Shown piece after piece: positions 52,726-62,323 of a stretch of DNA of 64,000 nucleotides (position 1 is the stretch's first letter; every line of letters begins with the position of its first letter). Below the pieces are notes generated by a model, which worked only from the letters and a program-made list of their open reading frames with translations, ran no database searches and was not told the origin of the DNA. Made by a program: the position numbers and the translations under genes. Source of the DNA: Flavobacterium sp. 11 (GTDB lineage: Bacteria > Bacteroidota > Bacteroidia > Flavobacteriales > Flavobacteriaceae); NCBI RefSeq assembly GCF_002754315.1, contig NZ_PEFE01000001.1:2108001-2172000 (forward strand). Direction: 5' to 3'.

Positions 52726-55116
52726 TTAATTTCTTAGCGGTTTTCCTTTGGTCAACATAAACTGAATTCTTTCTAATGTTTTTCTTTCTGTGCATAATGA
52801 CAAGAAAGCTTCACGCTCTAAATCCAATAAATATTGTTCGGTTACTAAAGTTGGCTCTGATAAATCACCACCAGCCATAACATAAGCCAGTTTGTTAGCG
52901 ATTTTCTTGTCGTGTTCCGAGATGTATTTTCCAGCTTCCATTTGGTCCGTTCCTACTAAGAACATTCCAAGAGCTTGCTTTCCAAGAACTTTCACATCGC
53001 TTCTGCGAATCGGTTGTGTGTAACCGGCTTCGGCCATTAGTAAAGCGTGTTTTTTTGCTTCCGCAATCTGACGGTCTTTGTTCACTACAATGATATCTTT
53101 CCCTTGTTGTAAAAGTCCGGTATCAAAAGCTTCATAACCTGAAGTAGATACTTTTGCCATAGCGATAGTCAAGAAATATTCTTGCAAAACGTTCAACTCC
53201 ACATCATTTTTATGGAATAAATCCGCTGCACGCAATGCCATTTCTTTCGATCCGCCACCGCCGGGAATTACTCCAACACCAAATTCCACTAATCCCATAT
53301 ACGTTTCCGCTGCAGCAACAACTTTGTCGGCATGCAAACTCATTTCGCAACCACCGCCAAAAGTCATTCCGTGTGGCGCAACGACCACTGGAATTCCAGA
53401 ATAACGCACGCGCATCATCGTGTCTTGGAACATTTTGATTGCCATATTCAACTCATCATATTCTTGTTCGACTGCCATCATGAAAATCATTCCGATATTG
53501 GCTCCAACAGAGAAATTCGCTGCTTGATTTCCAATAACTAGACCTTGGTATTCTTTTTCAGATAAATCAATCGCTTTATTGATAGCGGCCAAAACATCAC
53601 CACCAATCGTATTCATTTTAGACTGGAATTCTAAATTCAAGATTCCATCACCTAAATCTTGTATATTCGCTCCGCTATTGCTCCACACTTTTTTGCTTTC
53701 GCGAATGTTGTTCAGTATAATAAAGGCATCCTGACCTGGAACTTTAGTTTGTGATTTTGTTGGAATATTGTAGAAAAAAGTTGCTCCTTCTTTAATAGTA
53801 TAAAAACTAGAACTTCCGGAAGCCAACATATCAGTTACCCAAGCAGCTGGTTCAAGACCTTCCGCTTTCATGATTTCGATTCCTTTTTCGACACCAATGG
53901 CATCCCAAATTTCGAATGGACCATTTTCCCATCCAAAACCGGCTTTCATAGCATCGTCAATCTTGTATAATTCATCTGAGATTTCAGGAATTCTGTTCGA
54001 AACGTAAGCAAACATTCCTGAAAAGCTTTTTCTGTAGAATTCTCCTGCTTTGTCTTTTCCTTTTACCAAAACTTTAAAACGGTCAATTGGTTTATCAATC
54101 GTTTTTGTCAGTTCCAAAGTGGTAAAAGAAGCTCTTTTAGCCGGACGGTATTCTAAAGTATCTAAGTCTAAAGACAAAATATCTTTGTCTACTTTTTTAT
54201 AAAATCCTTGACCAGTTTTACTTCCCAACCATTTGTTCTCCATCATTTTGTTGACAAAATCAGGAAGTTTGAACAACTCGTGTTGCTCGTCATTTGGGCA
54301 GTTTTCATAGATTCCGTTGGCAACGTGTACCAAAGTATCCAATCCAACTACGTCAACCGTTCTGAAAGTAGCCGATTTTGGTCTTCCAATAACTGGACCA
54401 GTCAATTTATCTACTTCTTCAATTGTCAATCCCATTTCTTTTACCAAATGAAACAAACTCTGAATTCCGTAAATCCCGATTCGGTTCCCAATAAATGCCG
54501 GAGTATCTTTGGCAACGACCGAAGTTTTACCCAAAAATTTAGAACCATAATCAGTAAGGAAATCCAAAACTTCCGTAGCTGTTTGTGGACCAGGAATGAT
54601 TTCGAATAATTTTAAATAACGCGCAGGGTTAAAAAAGTGAGTTCCACAGAAATGCTTTTGGAAATCGTCGCTTCGTCCTTCACTCATAAAGTGAATCGGA
54701 ATCCCAGATGTGTTTGAAGTTACCAAAGTTCCCGGTTTTCTGAATTTTTCAATTTGCTCAAAAACCATTTTTTTGATGTCCAAACGTTCTACCACAACTT
54801 CAATAATCCAATCTACATTGGCAATTTTTGCCATATCATCAGTAGTATTTCCCGTAGTGATTCTGCTGGCAAATTTCTGATTGTAAATAGGGGATGGTTT
54901 CGATTTTAATGAATTGGCCAAATGCTCGTTCACCAATCGGTTTCTTACAATTTTGCTTTCTAAAGTGAGGCCTTTTTTAGCTTCTGCTTCAGTAAGTTCT
55001 CTTGGAACAATGTCCAACAGTAACACTTCAACTCCAATGTTGGCAAAATGGCAGGCAATTCCTGAACCCATAATTCCGGATCCTATTACTGCAACTTTTT
55101 TAATTGTGCGCTTCAT
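52726..55116 (-). CDS. fadN: 3-hydroxyacyl-CoA dehydrogenase / enoyl-CoA hydratase (FadN type)
   Basis: 796 residues, bifunctional beta-oxidation enzyme. The domain order is dehydrogenase first: Rossmann motif VIGSGIMGSGIA (about 11-22), 3HCDH C-terminal domains (about 200-410), then the enoyl-CoA hydratase domain (about 480-700) with FGGGCEMSLHADKVVAAAE and VEFGVGVIPGGGGSKEM. This order and length match Bacillus FadN (789), and are opposite to E. coli FadB. It starts within the marR stop (ATGA overlap at 55113-55116), so the two are translationally coupled. Cytoplasmic. Confidence 0.94.
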   Translation of the reverse strand: MKRTIKKVAVIGSGIMGSGIACHFANIGVEVLLLDIVPRELTEAEAKKGLTLESKIVRNRLVNEHLANSLKSKPSPIYNQKFASRITTGNTTDDMAKIANVDWIIEVVVERLDIKKMVFEQIEKFRKPGTLVTSNTSGIPIHFMSEGRSDDFQKHFCGTHFFNPARYLKLFEIIPGPQTATEVLDFLTDYGSKFLGKTSVVAKDTPAFIGNRIGIYGIQSLFHLVKEMGLTIEEVDKLTGPVIGRPKSATFRTVDVVGLDTLVHVANGIYENCPNDEQHELFKLPDFVNKMMENKWLGSKTGQGFYKKVDKDILSLDLDTLEYRPAKRASFTTLELTKTIDKPIDRFKVLVKGKDKAGEFYRKSFSGMFAYVSNRIPEISDELYKIDDAMKAGFGWENGPFEIWDAIGVEKGIEIMKAEGLEPAAWVTDMLASGSSSFYTIKEGATFFYNIPTKSQTKVPGQDAFIILNNIRESKKVWSNSGANIQDLGDGILNLEFQSKMNTIGGDVLAAINKAIDLSEKEYQGLVIGNQAANFSVGANIGMIFMMAVEQEYDELNMAIKMFQDTMMRVRYSGIPVVVAPHGMTFGGGCEMSLHADKVVAAAETYMGLVEFGVGVIPGGGGSKEMALRAADLFHKNDVELNVLQEYFLTIAMAKVSTSGYEAFDTGLLQQGKDIIVVNKDRQIAEAKKHALLMAEAGYTQPIRRSDVKVLGKQALGMFLVGTDQMEAGKYISEHDKKIANKLAYVMAGGDLSEPTLVTEQYLLDLEREAFLSLCTERKTLERIQFMLTKGKPLRN

Positions 55117-55604
55117 ACTTCGTTTGTATTTGTTTTTTCAGTTTGCTCCGCCAGTTCGCTGGCGTTCGTGTGATTAAATATATTTTTGTCTAGAATTAAT
55201 TCGTTGATGGTTTCGGCCACTTCAATAAAATGTTGCAGTTTCTCCTCAGAGATGTGTTGTTTTACGGTTTCATTGAATTTCAGCACCGTATTTTTAGATA
55301 ATTCTCTTTTTTCTTTACCAAAATCAGTCAGGTAAATCAATACGCCACGGCCATCTTCAGGATTTTTTTTTCGGATGATTAATCCTTTTTCCTCCATAGA
55401 TTTTAAGGTTCTGGTCAAGCTGGTGGCTTCCATTCCCATTTTTGGCCCCAAAGAAGTGGATGGCGTCCCACCTTCTTTGTCAATACTCAACAAAGCAAAA
55501 CCTGTTGCCATGCTCGCATCGTATTTTGAAGCTTCTTCATTGTACATTCTGGCTACCGCTTGCCAGGTGGCACGTAAAATATAATCTATCGTTTTATCTT
55601 TCAT
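55113..55604 (-). CDS. MarR-family transcriptional regulator of the fad operon
   Basis: 163 residues, winged helix-turn-helix. Motifs: ASMATGFALLSIDKEGGTPSTSLGPKMGMEATSLTRTLKSMEEKGLI (recognition helix) and the wing RKKNPEDGRGVLIYLTDFGKE. First gene of the operon, overlapping fadN by 4 bp. It probably represses the operon and is released by a fatty acid or acyl-CoA; the ligand is unknown. The palindrome at 55644-55655, over its own promoter, is the likely operator. The 3' end contains a GC-rich hairpin (55149-55164). Confidence 0.9.
   Translation of the reverse strand: MKDKTIDYILRATWQAVARMYNEEASKYDASMATGFALLSIDKEGGTPSTSLGPKMGMEATSLTRTLKSMEEKGLIIRKKNPEDGRGVLIYLTDFGKEKRELSKNTVLKFNETVKQHISEEKLQHFIEVAETINELILDKNIFNHTNASELAEQTEKTNTNEV
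55149..55164. repeat. GC-rich hairpin at the 3' end of marR
   Basis: CGCCAG-TTCG-CTGGCG, a 6-bp stem with a 4-nt loop, is far more GC-rich than its surroundings and encodes part of the SELAE segment near the C-terminus. It may be an inserted palindromic unit. Confidence 0.5.
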
Positions 55605-55622
55605 AAGTAACTATATCGATTT

Positions 55623-55630
55623 CAAATATA
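55623..55630 (-). promoter_or_regulatory. -7 element of the marR-fad operon promoter
   Basis: Minus-strand TATATTTG matches TAnnTTTG, 18 bp before the marR ATG. Its -33 region falls on the palindrome 55644-55655. Confidence 0.6.
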
Positions 55631-55643
55631 ATAAAAAAAATAC

Positions 55644-55655
55644 TATGCATGCATA
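55644..55655. promoter_or_regulatory. Candidate MarR operator
   Basis: Perfect 12-bp palindrome TATGCATGCATA at the -33 position of the marR promoter, as expected for autorepression by a dimeric MarR regulator. Confidence 0.55.
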
Positions 55656-55694
55656 ATATATTGAAATATTTTTTTGTGATTTTTTATTTAAACT

Positions 55695-55722
55695 AAAAAA
55701 CTCCCCATAAAATGAGGAGTTT
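55695..55722 (-). terminator. Terminator of the 128-residue membrane protein gene
   Basis: The 7-bp stem AAACTCC (55698-55704) / GGAGTTT (55716-55722) with an 11-nt loop is preceded by an A run (T-run on the minus strand), just after the stop. Confidence 0.65.
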
Positions 55723-55741
55723 ACTGGTGTGTTTTTATATT

Positions 55742-56128
55742 TTATTTTAGTTTCCCATTAACCAGAGCAATTACTGCGCCTACTAATGCGGCCATAACAA
55801 CAGTGATTACAACATCTAACCCCATAGTTTGATAATTGATTTCAGCTGTCATAGAATTCATAAAGAAATTACTGTATAGGGACATGAATAACCCAATAAC
55901 GGCTCCGGCTTTTAAACCTGTCGCTACATTCGAAATTCCTGCCCATTTCGTAAAAATGTAAGAGACGAAAAATCCAAAAGTCATGCATCCTAAAAATATG
56001 AATAGCATGTTTTCATTTCCATTAGTAGGGAATGAGTTTTTAAATAGAATTCCGTAAAACAACCATCCTAATAGAAATTCGACGATACCACCTACAATAC
56101 CCGAAACTAAAAAGTTTTTTACATTCAT
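55742..56128 (-). CDS. Small four-helix membrane protein (DUF1761-like)
   Basis: 128 residues with four transmembrane helices (about 6-25, 42-60, 72-90, 104-123). The pattern NFLVSGIVGGIVEFLLGWLFYGILF and FVSYIFTKWAGISNVATGLKAGAVIGLF resembles DUF1761-type proteins, which have no known function. An alternative frame from 56264 lacks a signal. Followed by a terminator. Inner membrane. Confidence 0.72.
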   Translation of the reverse strand: MNVKNFLVSGIVGGIVEFLLGWLFYGILFKNSFPTNGNENMLFIFLGCMTFGFFVSYIFTKWAGISNVATGLKAGAVIGLFMSLYSNFFMNSMTAEINYQTMGLDVVITVVMAALVGAVIALVNGKLK

Positions 56129-56243
56129 AATGTTTGGTTTTATTGGTTAATACAATAAAGGTATTAAAAAATAACAAAATAACAGATAAAGTGTTAAAAA
56201 ACAATTGAATATGAAATAAGTGGTTGTGTTTTTGTTTTAGATT

Positions 56244-56275
56244 AAAAAAAAAACTCATCAGCAATTGATGAGTTT
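56244..56275 (-). terminator. Rho-independent terminator of the prolyl-aminopeptidase-like gene
   Basis: The perfect 10-bp stem AAACTCATCA (56251-56260) / TGATGAGTTT (56266-56275) has a T-run on the minus strand, 20 bp after the stop. Confidence 0.85.
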
Positions 56276-56294
56276 GTATTATTTCGAATAAAGT

Positions 56295-57347
56295 CTATCC
56301 TTTTTTAAACTCCCCGCTATCCACATCTTTCAAGAACTTGATTACGCCCGGAAAATAGGTTTTTGGGTCATCGTATTGCGAAAGATGACTTCCGTTAGGG
56401 CAAAACAGGAAACGTCCGTTTTGAACTTCGTTAGCAATCCATTTCATGTGTTCGGGATCCATCGTGTCGTATTTAGAACCAATACTCAAGGTAGGAACCG
56501 TCAGGGTTTTTAGTCTGGCTTTGACATCCCAATTTTTAAGTGTAGCGTTTCCAGTGATACCAAATTCACTATGGCCTTGCATATACACATATACATTTGG
56601 GTTAATGTGTTTGAAGCATCTGTTGATGGATTCTGGCCATTTCTCCAGTGGCATTCTCAAAATATGTTCGGTATAGTAATGTTTGAAAAGCAATTCACTG
56701 TATTTTGGATTATCAAAATCATTATTGTTCTCGATATCCTGCAATTGTTTTAGGATTTTAGGATCCATTTGCGGTGCCAGCACGTCTTTTGCGTAAGCGT
56801 TATATTCCGCTGCACTCGCCATCATATTGGAGATAATTAAGCCTTTCAGGTTTTTTTGGTATTTCAAAGCGTATTCCATTGCGAGGATTCCGCCCCAAGA
56901 TTGTCCCATCAAGTAAAAGTTAGAACTGTCCAAGCCTAATGCGATACGTACTTGCTCCACTTCCTCCACAAAACGTTCATTGGTCCACAAACTATTGTCA
57001 TTGGGTTGGTCACTGTAATACGAACCCAACTGGTCGTAATAAATGTATTCAATGCTTTCGTTAGGGAAATAGCCGTCAAAAGATTCGTATAATTCATGCG
57101 TCAATCCCGGTCCACCGTGAAGCAACAACACTTTTATTTTCGGATTATTGCCCACTCTTTTTGTCCAAACGTTGAAGGTCCCTTTTGGTGTTTTAATCGG
57201 AATCATTTTGATACCGCCAGTCAGCTGGTCGTCTCGTTTGGAAAAGTCTAAATAATTTGCCTTTATGGAATCTTCCTTTGGTTTTTCTTTACAATTAGAA
57301 AAAAAGAACACACTTATAACAGAGCAAATTAAGACTTTTAGTTTCAT
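56295..57347 (-). CDS. Proline-specific aminopeptidase-like lipoprotein (alpha/beta hydrolase)
   Basis: 350 residues. Lipoprotein signal with lipobox FFSNCKE, then an alpha/beta hydrolase of the proline iminopeptidase family: oxyanion motif LLHGGPGLTHEL, nucleophile GQSWGGILAMEYALK, the Asp in SIGSKYDTMDPEHMKW and the His in CPNGSHLSQYD. It releases N-terminal proline from peptides; the lipoprotein form would act in the envelope on peptides from outside. Located 22 bp after the acyl-CoA ligase gene, so co-transcribed, although the functions differ. Confidence 0.86.
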   Translation of the reverse strand: MKLKVLICSVISVFFFSNCKEKPKEDSIKANYLDFSKRDDQLTGGIKMIPIKTPKGTFNVWTKRVGNNPKIKVLLLHGGPGLTHELYESFDGYFPNESIEYIYYDQLGSYYSDQPNDNSLWTNERFVEEVEQVRIALGLDSSNFYLMGQSWGGILAMEYALKYQKNLKGLIISNMMASAAEYNAYAKDVLAPQMDPKILKQLQDIENNNDFDNPKYSELLFKHYYTEHILRMPLEKWPESINRCFKHINPNVYVYMQGHSEFGITGNATLKNWDVKARLKTLTVPTLSIGSKYDTMDPEHMKWIANEVQNGRFLFCPNGSHLSQYDDPKTYFPGVIKFLKDVDSGEFKKG

Positions 57348-57369
57348 AATAGAGCGGTTTTTTCAAAGG

Positions 57370-59145
57370 CTAGTTGTAGATTTTATGGAATAAATCAATG
57401 TATTTCTCCATCACTATTTTTCGTTTTAGTTTTAGAGTAGGAGTAAGCTGTCCGCCTTCAATAGACCAAATATCCGGTGTCAATTCAAAACGTTTTATTT
57501 TCTCCCAATTTCCAAATTTTTCATTTAAGCTGTCAATTTCTTCTTGAATTCGAGCAATAACTTTTTCGTTTGAGACGATTTCTTCATTGCTTTTTCCAAC
57601 ATCAATTCCATGGATAACACCCCATTCTTTAATAAAATCAAAACTTGGTTGAATGAAAGCTGCCGGCATTTTTTGTCCGTCACCAATTACCATTATTTGT
57701 TCAATGAAACGAGATTGTTTCATCGTATTCTCAATTAATTGTGGCGCAATGTATTTTCCTCCAGAGGTTTTGAACATTTCTTTTTTACGGTCCGTAATTT
57801 TTAAGAATCCTTCTTCGTCAAAAATTCCGATATCGCCAGTATGAAAATAGCCGTCAGTAATTACTTCATTGGTCAGTTTTTCGTCTTTGTAATAGCCCAT
57901 CATTACGTTTGGTCCTTTACAAAGGATTTCACCGTCTTCCGCAATTAACACTTCTACATTATCAATTACTTTACCCACAGTTCCTACTTTGAAACCGTGA
58001 TTTCTCATATCATTAACAGAGATTACAGGTGACGTTTCGGTTAAACCATAGCCTTCCATTACCGGAATTTCTGCTGCAGCAAAAACTCTCGCTAATCTAG
58101 GTTGTAAAGCGGCACTTCCAGAAACCATCAAATCAAGGTTTCCACCCAAACCTTCTTTCCATTTACTGAAAATCAGTTTGCGGGCAATTTTGAGTTGGAA
58201 CTCATACCAAAATCCATTTTTGCCATAAGGCTCATAGACTAATCCTAAATCAATCGCCCAAAAGAATAGTTTCTTTTTGATACCGGTTAATTCCGTTCCT
58301 TTGGCATAAATTTTATCGTATACTTTTTCCAAAAGTCTTGGAACCGCAGTAATTACTGTTGGTCTAACTTCTTTTAGATTGTCACTAATTTTATCAATTG
58401 ATTCCCCAAAATATACCGAAACTCCGTAATATTGGTATAAATACAAAATCATTCTTTCGAAAATATGGCAAATAGGAAGGAAACTCAACGCACGGCTTTT
58501 TCCAGCTTCAAAAGGAATTCTGGAAGCACTGTCCAGCACATTTGAGACAATGTTTTTATGCGAAAGCATAACTCCTTTCGGTTTTCCGGTGGTTCCCGAA
58601 GTATAAATTATAGTCGCTAAATCTTCTGTTTTTACATTGTTTTTACGGTCTTCAACTTCACTTTGATTGCCTGTGTCTACACCATGAATCAATAATTCAT
58701 TCCAGTTTTTGCAACCTTCAATTTCGTTGAACGAATAGACTTCTTTTACATTCGGAATTTTATTTCGAATCAAATTTACTTTGCGCAGTACTTCGGCATC
58801 CGATACAAAACAATATATGGCACCGGAATGATTCAGGATATATTCATAATCATCTTCGGAAATGGTTGGGTAAATAGGAACGGTTTGCGCGCCGGTTTGT
58901 AACACACCAATATCCATAATATTCCATTCGGTTCTATTATTAGTAGAAATAATGGCAATTTTATCGTCTTTTTGAACATTCATTTTCAAGAGCGCCCTCG
59001 AAACAGCATTGGCTTTAGCGATGTATTCTTGAGTAGAAGTTTTTATCCAAACTCCATTTTGCTTAGTTGTTAAAGCATCTGGAATTGAAGTATATTTATC
59101 TTGTTGATAATAGGGAAAATCAAAAAGTCTGGTTATAGAAGTCAT
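57370..59145 (-). CDS. Long-chain fatty acid-CoA ligase
   Basis: 591 residues, AMP-forming. Activates fatty acids to acyl-CoA. Motifs: IIYTSGTTGKPKGVMLSHKN (A3), the central VMEGYGLTETSPVIS (A5) and YFHTGDIGIFDEEGFLKITDRKKEMFKTSGGKY (A7-A8), with catalytic lysine in LKLKRKIV. The FadD15-like long form. Supplies substrate for the nearby FadNAE enzymes. Cytoplasmic/membrane-associated. Upstream gene of a short pair with the aminopeptidase-like lipoprotein. Confidence 0.92.
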   Translation of the reverse strand: MTSITRLFDFPYYQQDKYTSIPDALTTKQNGVWIKTSTQEYIAKANAVSRALLKMNVQKDDKIAIISTNNRTEWNIMDIGVLQTGAQTVPIYPTISEDDYEYILNHSGAIYCFVSDAEVLRKVNLIRNKIPNVKEVYSFNEIEGCKNWNELLIHGVDTGNQSEVEDRKNNVKTEDLATIIYTSGTTGKPKGVMLSHKNIVSNVLDSASRIPFEAGKSRALSFLPICHIFERMILYLYQYYGVSVYFGESIDKISDNLKEVRPTVITAVPRLLEKVYDKIYAKGTELTGIKKKLFFWAIDLGLVYEPYGKNGFWYEFQLKIARKLIFSKWKEGLGGNLDLMVSGSAALQPRLARVFAAAEIPVMEGYGLTETSPVISVNDMRNHGFKVGTVGKVIDNVEVLIAEDGEILCKGPNVMMGYYKDEKLTNEVITDGYFHTGDIGIFDEEGFLKITDRKKEMFKTSGGKYIAPQLIENTMKQSRFIEQIMVIGDGQKMPAAFIQPSFDFIKEWGVIHGIDVGKSNEEIVSNEKVIARIQEEIDSLNEKFGNWEKIKRFELTPDIWSIEGGQLTPTLKLKRKIVMEKYIDLFHKIYN

Positions 59146-59328
59146 TATTCGAATGTTGAATTGACTCGCAAATTAAATAAAAATTAATAATAATTATTAA
59201 TTTTCAAAAATTAAATGGAAAATTAAACCAGAATTATTCCATTTTACGAAAACGTTTTCTTGAAATAAAGTTTAAGATACTGATTTTAAGCTAAAATGTT
59301 CATACCATATGAATTTTGGATTAATAGA

Positions 59329-59772
59329 TTACTCTACATAATCTTTGCTTCTGTCTCCTAAGATGAACATTTTCTTTTTTTGAAAATGGATAGAAAAATG
59401 GGCATTTGTCCAATCTTCTGAGGTTTCCATTTCTGAACTTGTGTCTTTGTTTTTGTACCAAAGCGTGTATACCGCATAGTTAAATCCTTTTTGGTATTTC
59501 GGAGTGCCATTTTCAAAACATTCCATTCCCCAAAGGATAGTGGTTTTTGATAAATCCAATACCTGAAAAACACCGGTTCCATCGGGGTCTAATTGTACGA
59601 TAGGTTCTGTAAGGCCTTCAAAAAGATAGGTTCCCGTTATGGGATAATCAATGTTTGTGGTAATATAATGCATTCCGTCTTTGGCGGTTATTTTTTCAAC
59701 TTTATTCTGAGCATTTGCAGTGACTACAAATAGAATTAATGGAATTATAAATACGGTAACTAATTTTGTCAT
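59329..59772 (-). CDS. Secreted protein of unknown function
   Basis: 147 residues with signal peptide (about 1-22, ending VVTANAQ) and a beta-rich mature part (YPITGTYLFEGLTEPIVQLDPDGTGVFQVLDLS, MECFENGTPKYQKGFNYAVYTLWYKN). I recognise no family. Probably periplasmic. It lies 57 bp after the GH92 gene on the same strand; co-transcription is possible. Confidence 0.65.
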   Translation of the reverse strand: MTKLVTVFIIPLILFVVTANAQNKVEKITAKDGMHYITTNIDYPITGTYLFEGLTEPIVQLDPDGTGVFQVLDLSKTTILWGMECFENGTPKYQKGFNYAVYTLWYKNKDTSSEMETSEDWTNAHFSIHFQKKKMFILGDRSKDYVE

Positions 59773-59829
59773 TTCGTATAGTTTTGGTTTTTCAACAAAT
59801 AGTTTTTTTTGGATTCGGTGCCATTAGCT

Positions 59830-62115
59830 TTATTTTTTTGTTGGCTTTGGACTCATATAAAAAGTGATTTTTGAACCGTTGGTAATGTCAGCATGTTTGA
59901 TAAATAAACTGTTTAATGGTTTTCCGTTCAACAGCACTTTTTTCACATAAACATTTTTATCACTTTGGTTCATCGCTTCCACAGTAAATGTTTTTCCATT
60001 TTCTAAAGTCAGGGTTGCATTATTTACCAATGGCGAGCCTAAACTGTATTCATCAGATCCCGGCGCTACAGGATAGAAACCCAGTGAAGAGAATATATAC
60101 CAAGCACTCATTTGTCCGCAATCATCGTTTCCTCCTAAACCATCGGGAGTAGGTTTGTACTGCATGTTCAAAATTTTACGCACTTGGGATTGCGTTTTCC
60201 AAGGTTCGTCTGTCCAATTGTAAAAATAAGCCACATGATGCGCAGGTTCATTGCCATGAACGTAACCGCCTATGATTCCTTCTCGGGTAATATCTTCGGT
60301 TTCTGCAAAAAATGAATCTGGCAAATACATTGAAAACAGGGTATCCAATCGTGATGCAAAAGATTTTTTGCCACCCATTTGAGTGACTAATTGAGTTGGA
60401 TCCTGCGGTACAAAAAAGCTGTAGTTCCAGCTATTGCCTTCTATAAAACCTTGACCGTGGGTGCTCAAAGCGTCAAATTCTTTTTTGAAGGTACCATCAG
60501 CTAATTTTGGACGCATAAAACCAGTTGTTTTATCAAAATTGTTTTTCCAATTTCCGGAGCGTTTTATAAATTCATTGTATACATCAGTTCGGTTTAGTTT
60601 CTTGGCGATTTGTGCAATACACCAATCATCATAAGCATATTCTAATGTGTTTGAAACAGATATGCCACTTTTTTCGGCAGGAATGTAACCCAAATCAATA
60701 TAGCTGCCTATGCCTTCATAATTGCGGTGGTTTGCTGTAGTGATACAGGCTTCCAAAGCTTGGTTTTCATCTCCATTGTAAGTTCCTTTTATAATGGCAT
60801 CCGCAATTACAGAAACACTATGATAGCCGCTCATACACCAGTTATCATTGGAATAATGAGACCAAATGGGTAACATGTGCAAGGCACTTTGATTGTAATG
60901 TGCCAGCATGGATTTTACCATATCATTGTTACGTGAGGGTTGGATTATATTGAAAAAAGGATGCAATGCCCGATAGGTATCCCAAAGTGAAAAAGTACTG
61001 TAATTGGTAAAACCGTCTGCTTGGTGAGTTCCTTGATCCAGTCCTTTGTATTGTCCGTTTACGTCCGTGTAAGTTGTTGGATTTATGAAAGTATGATACA
61101 TGGCGGTGTAAAAATTCACTTTGGTATCTTCTGATGCAGTGATATTGATTTTATTCAATTCTTTGTTCCAAATTGCTTGTGCCTGGTCTTTTACTTTTTC
61201 AAAATCCCAATCTTTAATTTCTGCCTGCATATTTTGCAATGCGTTTTCTTGGCTAACCGAGGATAAAGCGAATTTTATTTTTATTTTTTCGGATTCTTCT
61301 GTTTTGAAATCAAAATACATTCGTATTTTTTTTCCGGCTATTTCAGGGAAATTTTTGGTTTGGTCGAACTTGCCCCAAAATCCTCTATACGGCTGTTTAG
61401 CATCATAATTTTTTTGACCATATTCTTTAAAAGGTTTAGAAAATGACATGGCAAAATAAACCGTTCGGGTTCTTGCCCAGCCATTCGTTTGTCTGTAACC
61501 GGTAATCAAAGTGTCATTAATAACTCTCACATAGGTCCAAACATCTTTTTGATCGTAATTATAAATTCCGGCCATTAAGTCTAAAATGATATGACTTTCG
61601 TCCGATTTTGGAAAAGTATATTGATGCATACCAACTCGAGTTGTAGCAGTCATTTCGGCTAAAATACCGTCATCATCCAGTTTAACTTTATAATAGCCGG
61701 CTTCGGCTTTTTCGTTAGCATGAGAAAACGCGGAGCGAAATCCACTTTTTGGGTTTGCAGCAGTTCCAGGATTCAACTGCAATTTTCCTTGTGTTGGCAT
61801 AATTAGAAAATCTCCAAGATCAGAGTGTCCTGTTCCACTTAAATGCGTGTGACTGAAACCTACAATAGTCTTGTCTTCATATTTGTAACCGGCGCAATAT
61901 TTATAAACGTCTCCGTTGTATTTGCCATTAAGTTCGTATGAAATAGTATCCGTTTCCGGGCTTAGTTGCACTGCTCCAAAAGGAACTGTTGCACCAGGAT
62001 AAGTATGCCCCATTTTTTCGGTACCAATGATTGGCTTAACATATTTTACTAAATTTTGTTGTGCTTGGGTAAAAGAAAAACTGTAGAGTAAGGCAAATAG
62101 GAATATTTTTTTCAT
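59830..62115 (-). CDS. GH92-family alpha-mannosidase, secreted
   Basis: 761 residues with signal peptide (MKKIFLFALLYSFSFTQAQ). Two GH92 domains: an N-terminal beta-sandwich (VKPIIGTEKMGHTYPGATVPFGAVQLSPET, FSHTHLSGTGHSDLGDFLIMPT) and the (alpha/alpha)6 barrel with SLWDTYRALHPFFNI, WSHYSNDNWCMSGYHSVSVIAD, WNYSFFVPQD and GNDDCGQMSAWYIFSSLGFYP. The family cleaves alpha-1,2- and related mannosides with calcium and a catalytic Glu/Asp pair that fits GNDDCGQMSAW. Likely role: degradation of fungal or glycoprotein mannans in the periplasm. No SusCD pair is nearby, so it is not a full polysaccharide locus. Confidence 0.92.
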   Translation of the reverse strand: MKKIFLFALLYSFSFTQAQQNLVKYVKPIIGTEKMGHTYPGATVPFGAVQLSPETDTISYELNGKYNGDVYKYCAGYKYEDKTIVGFSHTHLSGTGHSDLGDFLIMPTQGKLQLNPGTAANPKSGFRSAFSHANEKAEAGYYKVKLDDDGILAEMTATTRVGMHQYTFPKSDESHIILDLMAGIYNYDQKDVWTYVRVINDTLITGYRQTNGWARTRTVYFAMSFSKPFKEYGQKNYDAKQPYRGFWGKFDQTKNFPEIAGKKIRMYFDFKTEESEKIKIKFALSSVSQENALQNMQAEIKDWDFEKVKDQAQAIWNKELNKINITASEDTKVNFYTAMYHTFINPTTYTDVNGQYKGLDQGTHQADGFTNYSTFSLWDTYRALHPFFNIIQPSRNNDMVKSMLAHYNQSALHMLPIWSHYSNDNWCMSGYHSVSVIADAIIKGTYNGDENQALEACITTANHRNYEGIGSYIDLGYIPAEKSGISVSNTLEYAYDDWCIAQIAKKLNRTDVYNEFIKRSGNWKNNFDKTTGFMRPKLADGTFKKEFDALSTHGQGFIEGNSWNYSFFVPQDPTQLVTQMGGKKSFASRLDTLFSMYLPDSFFAETEDITREGIIGGYVHGNEPAHHVAYFYNWTDEPWKTQSQVRKILNMQYKPTPDGLGGNDDCGQMSAWYIFSSLGFYPVAPGSDEYSLGSPLVNNATLTLENGKTFTVEAMNQSDKNVYVKKVLLNGKPLNSLFIKHADITNGSKITFYMSPKPTKK

Positions 62116-62323
62116 GGGATAACTGCTAAATTAGTTTCGGGAGTTAATGCGAATTAAGTATTGCATTCAAATCTAACTAATCGTAAGTTTTTAAGCAAAT
62201 ATTAGGACTATTTTACAGTAAAAACTTCGTCACGCAATGATACTATTCGTTCAGAATTATTTTTAGACCTGCATTTAAAATAAAATTACAGCCATTCATT
62301 TAGGAATACCAACTAAGTCGATT

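Noticed and set aside
54208..54609. 133-codon plus-strand frame opposite fadN
   Set aside because: Shadow of the fadN coding region; no features of a real protein.
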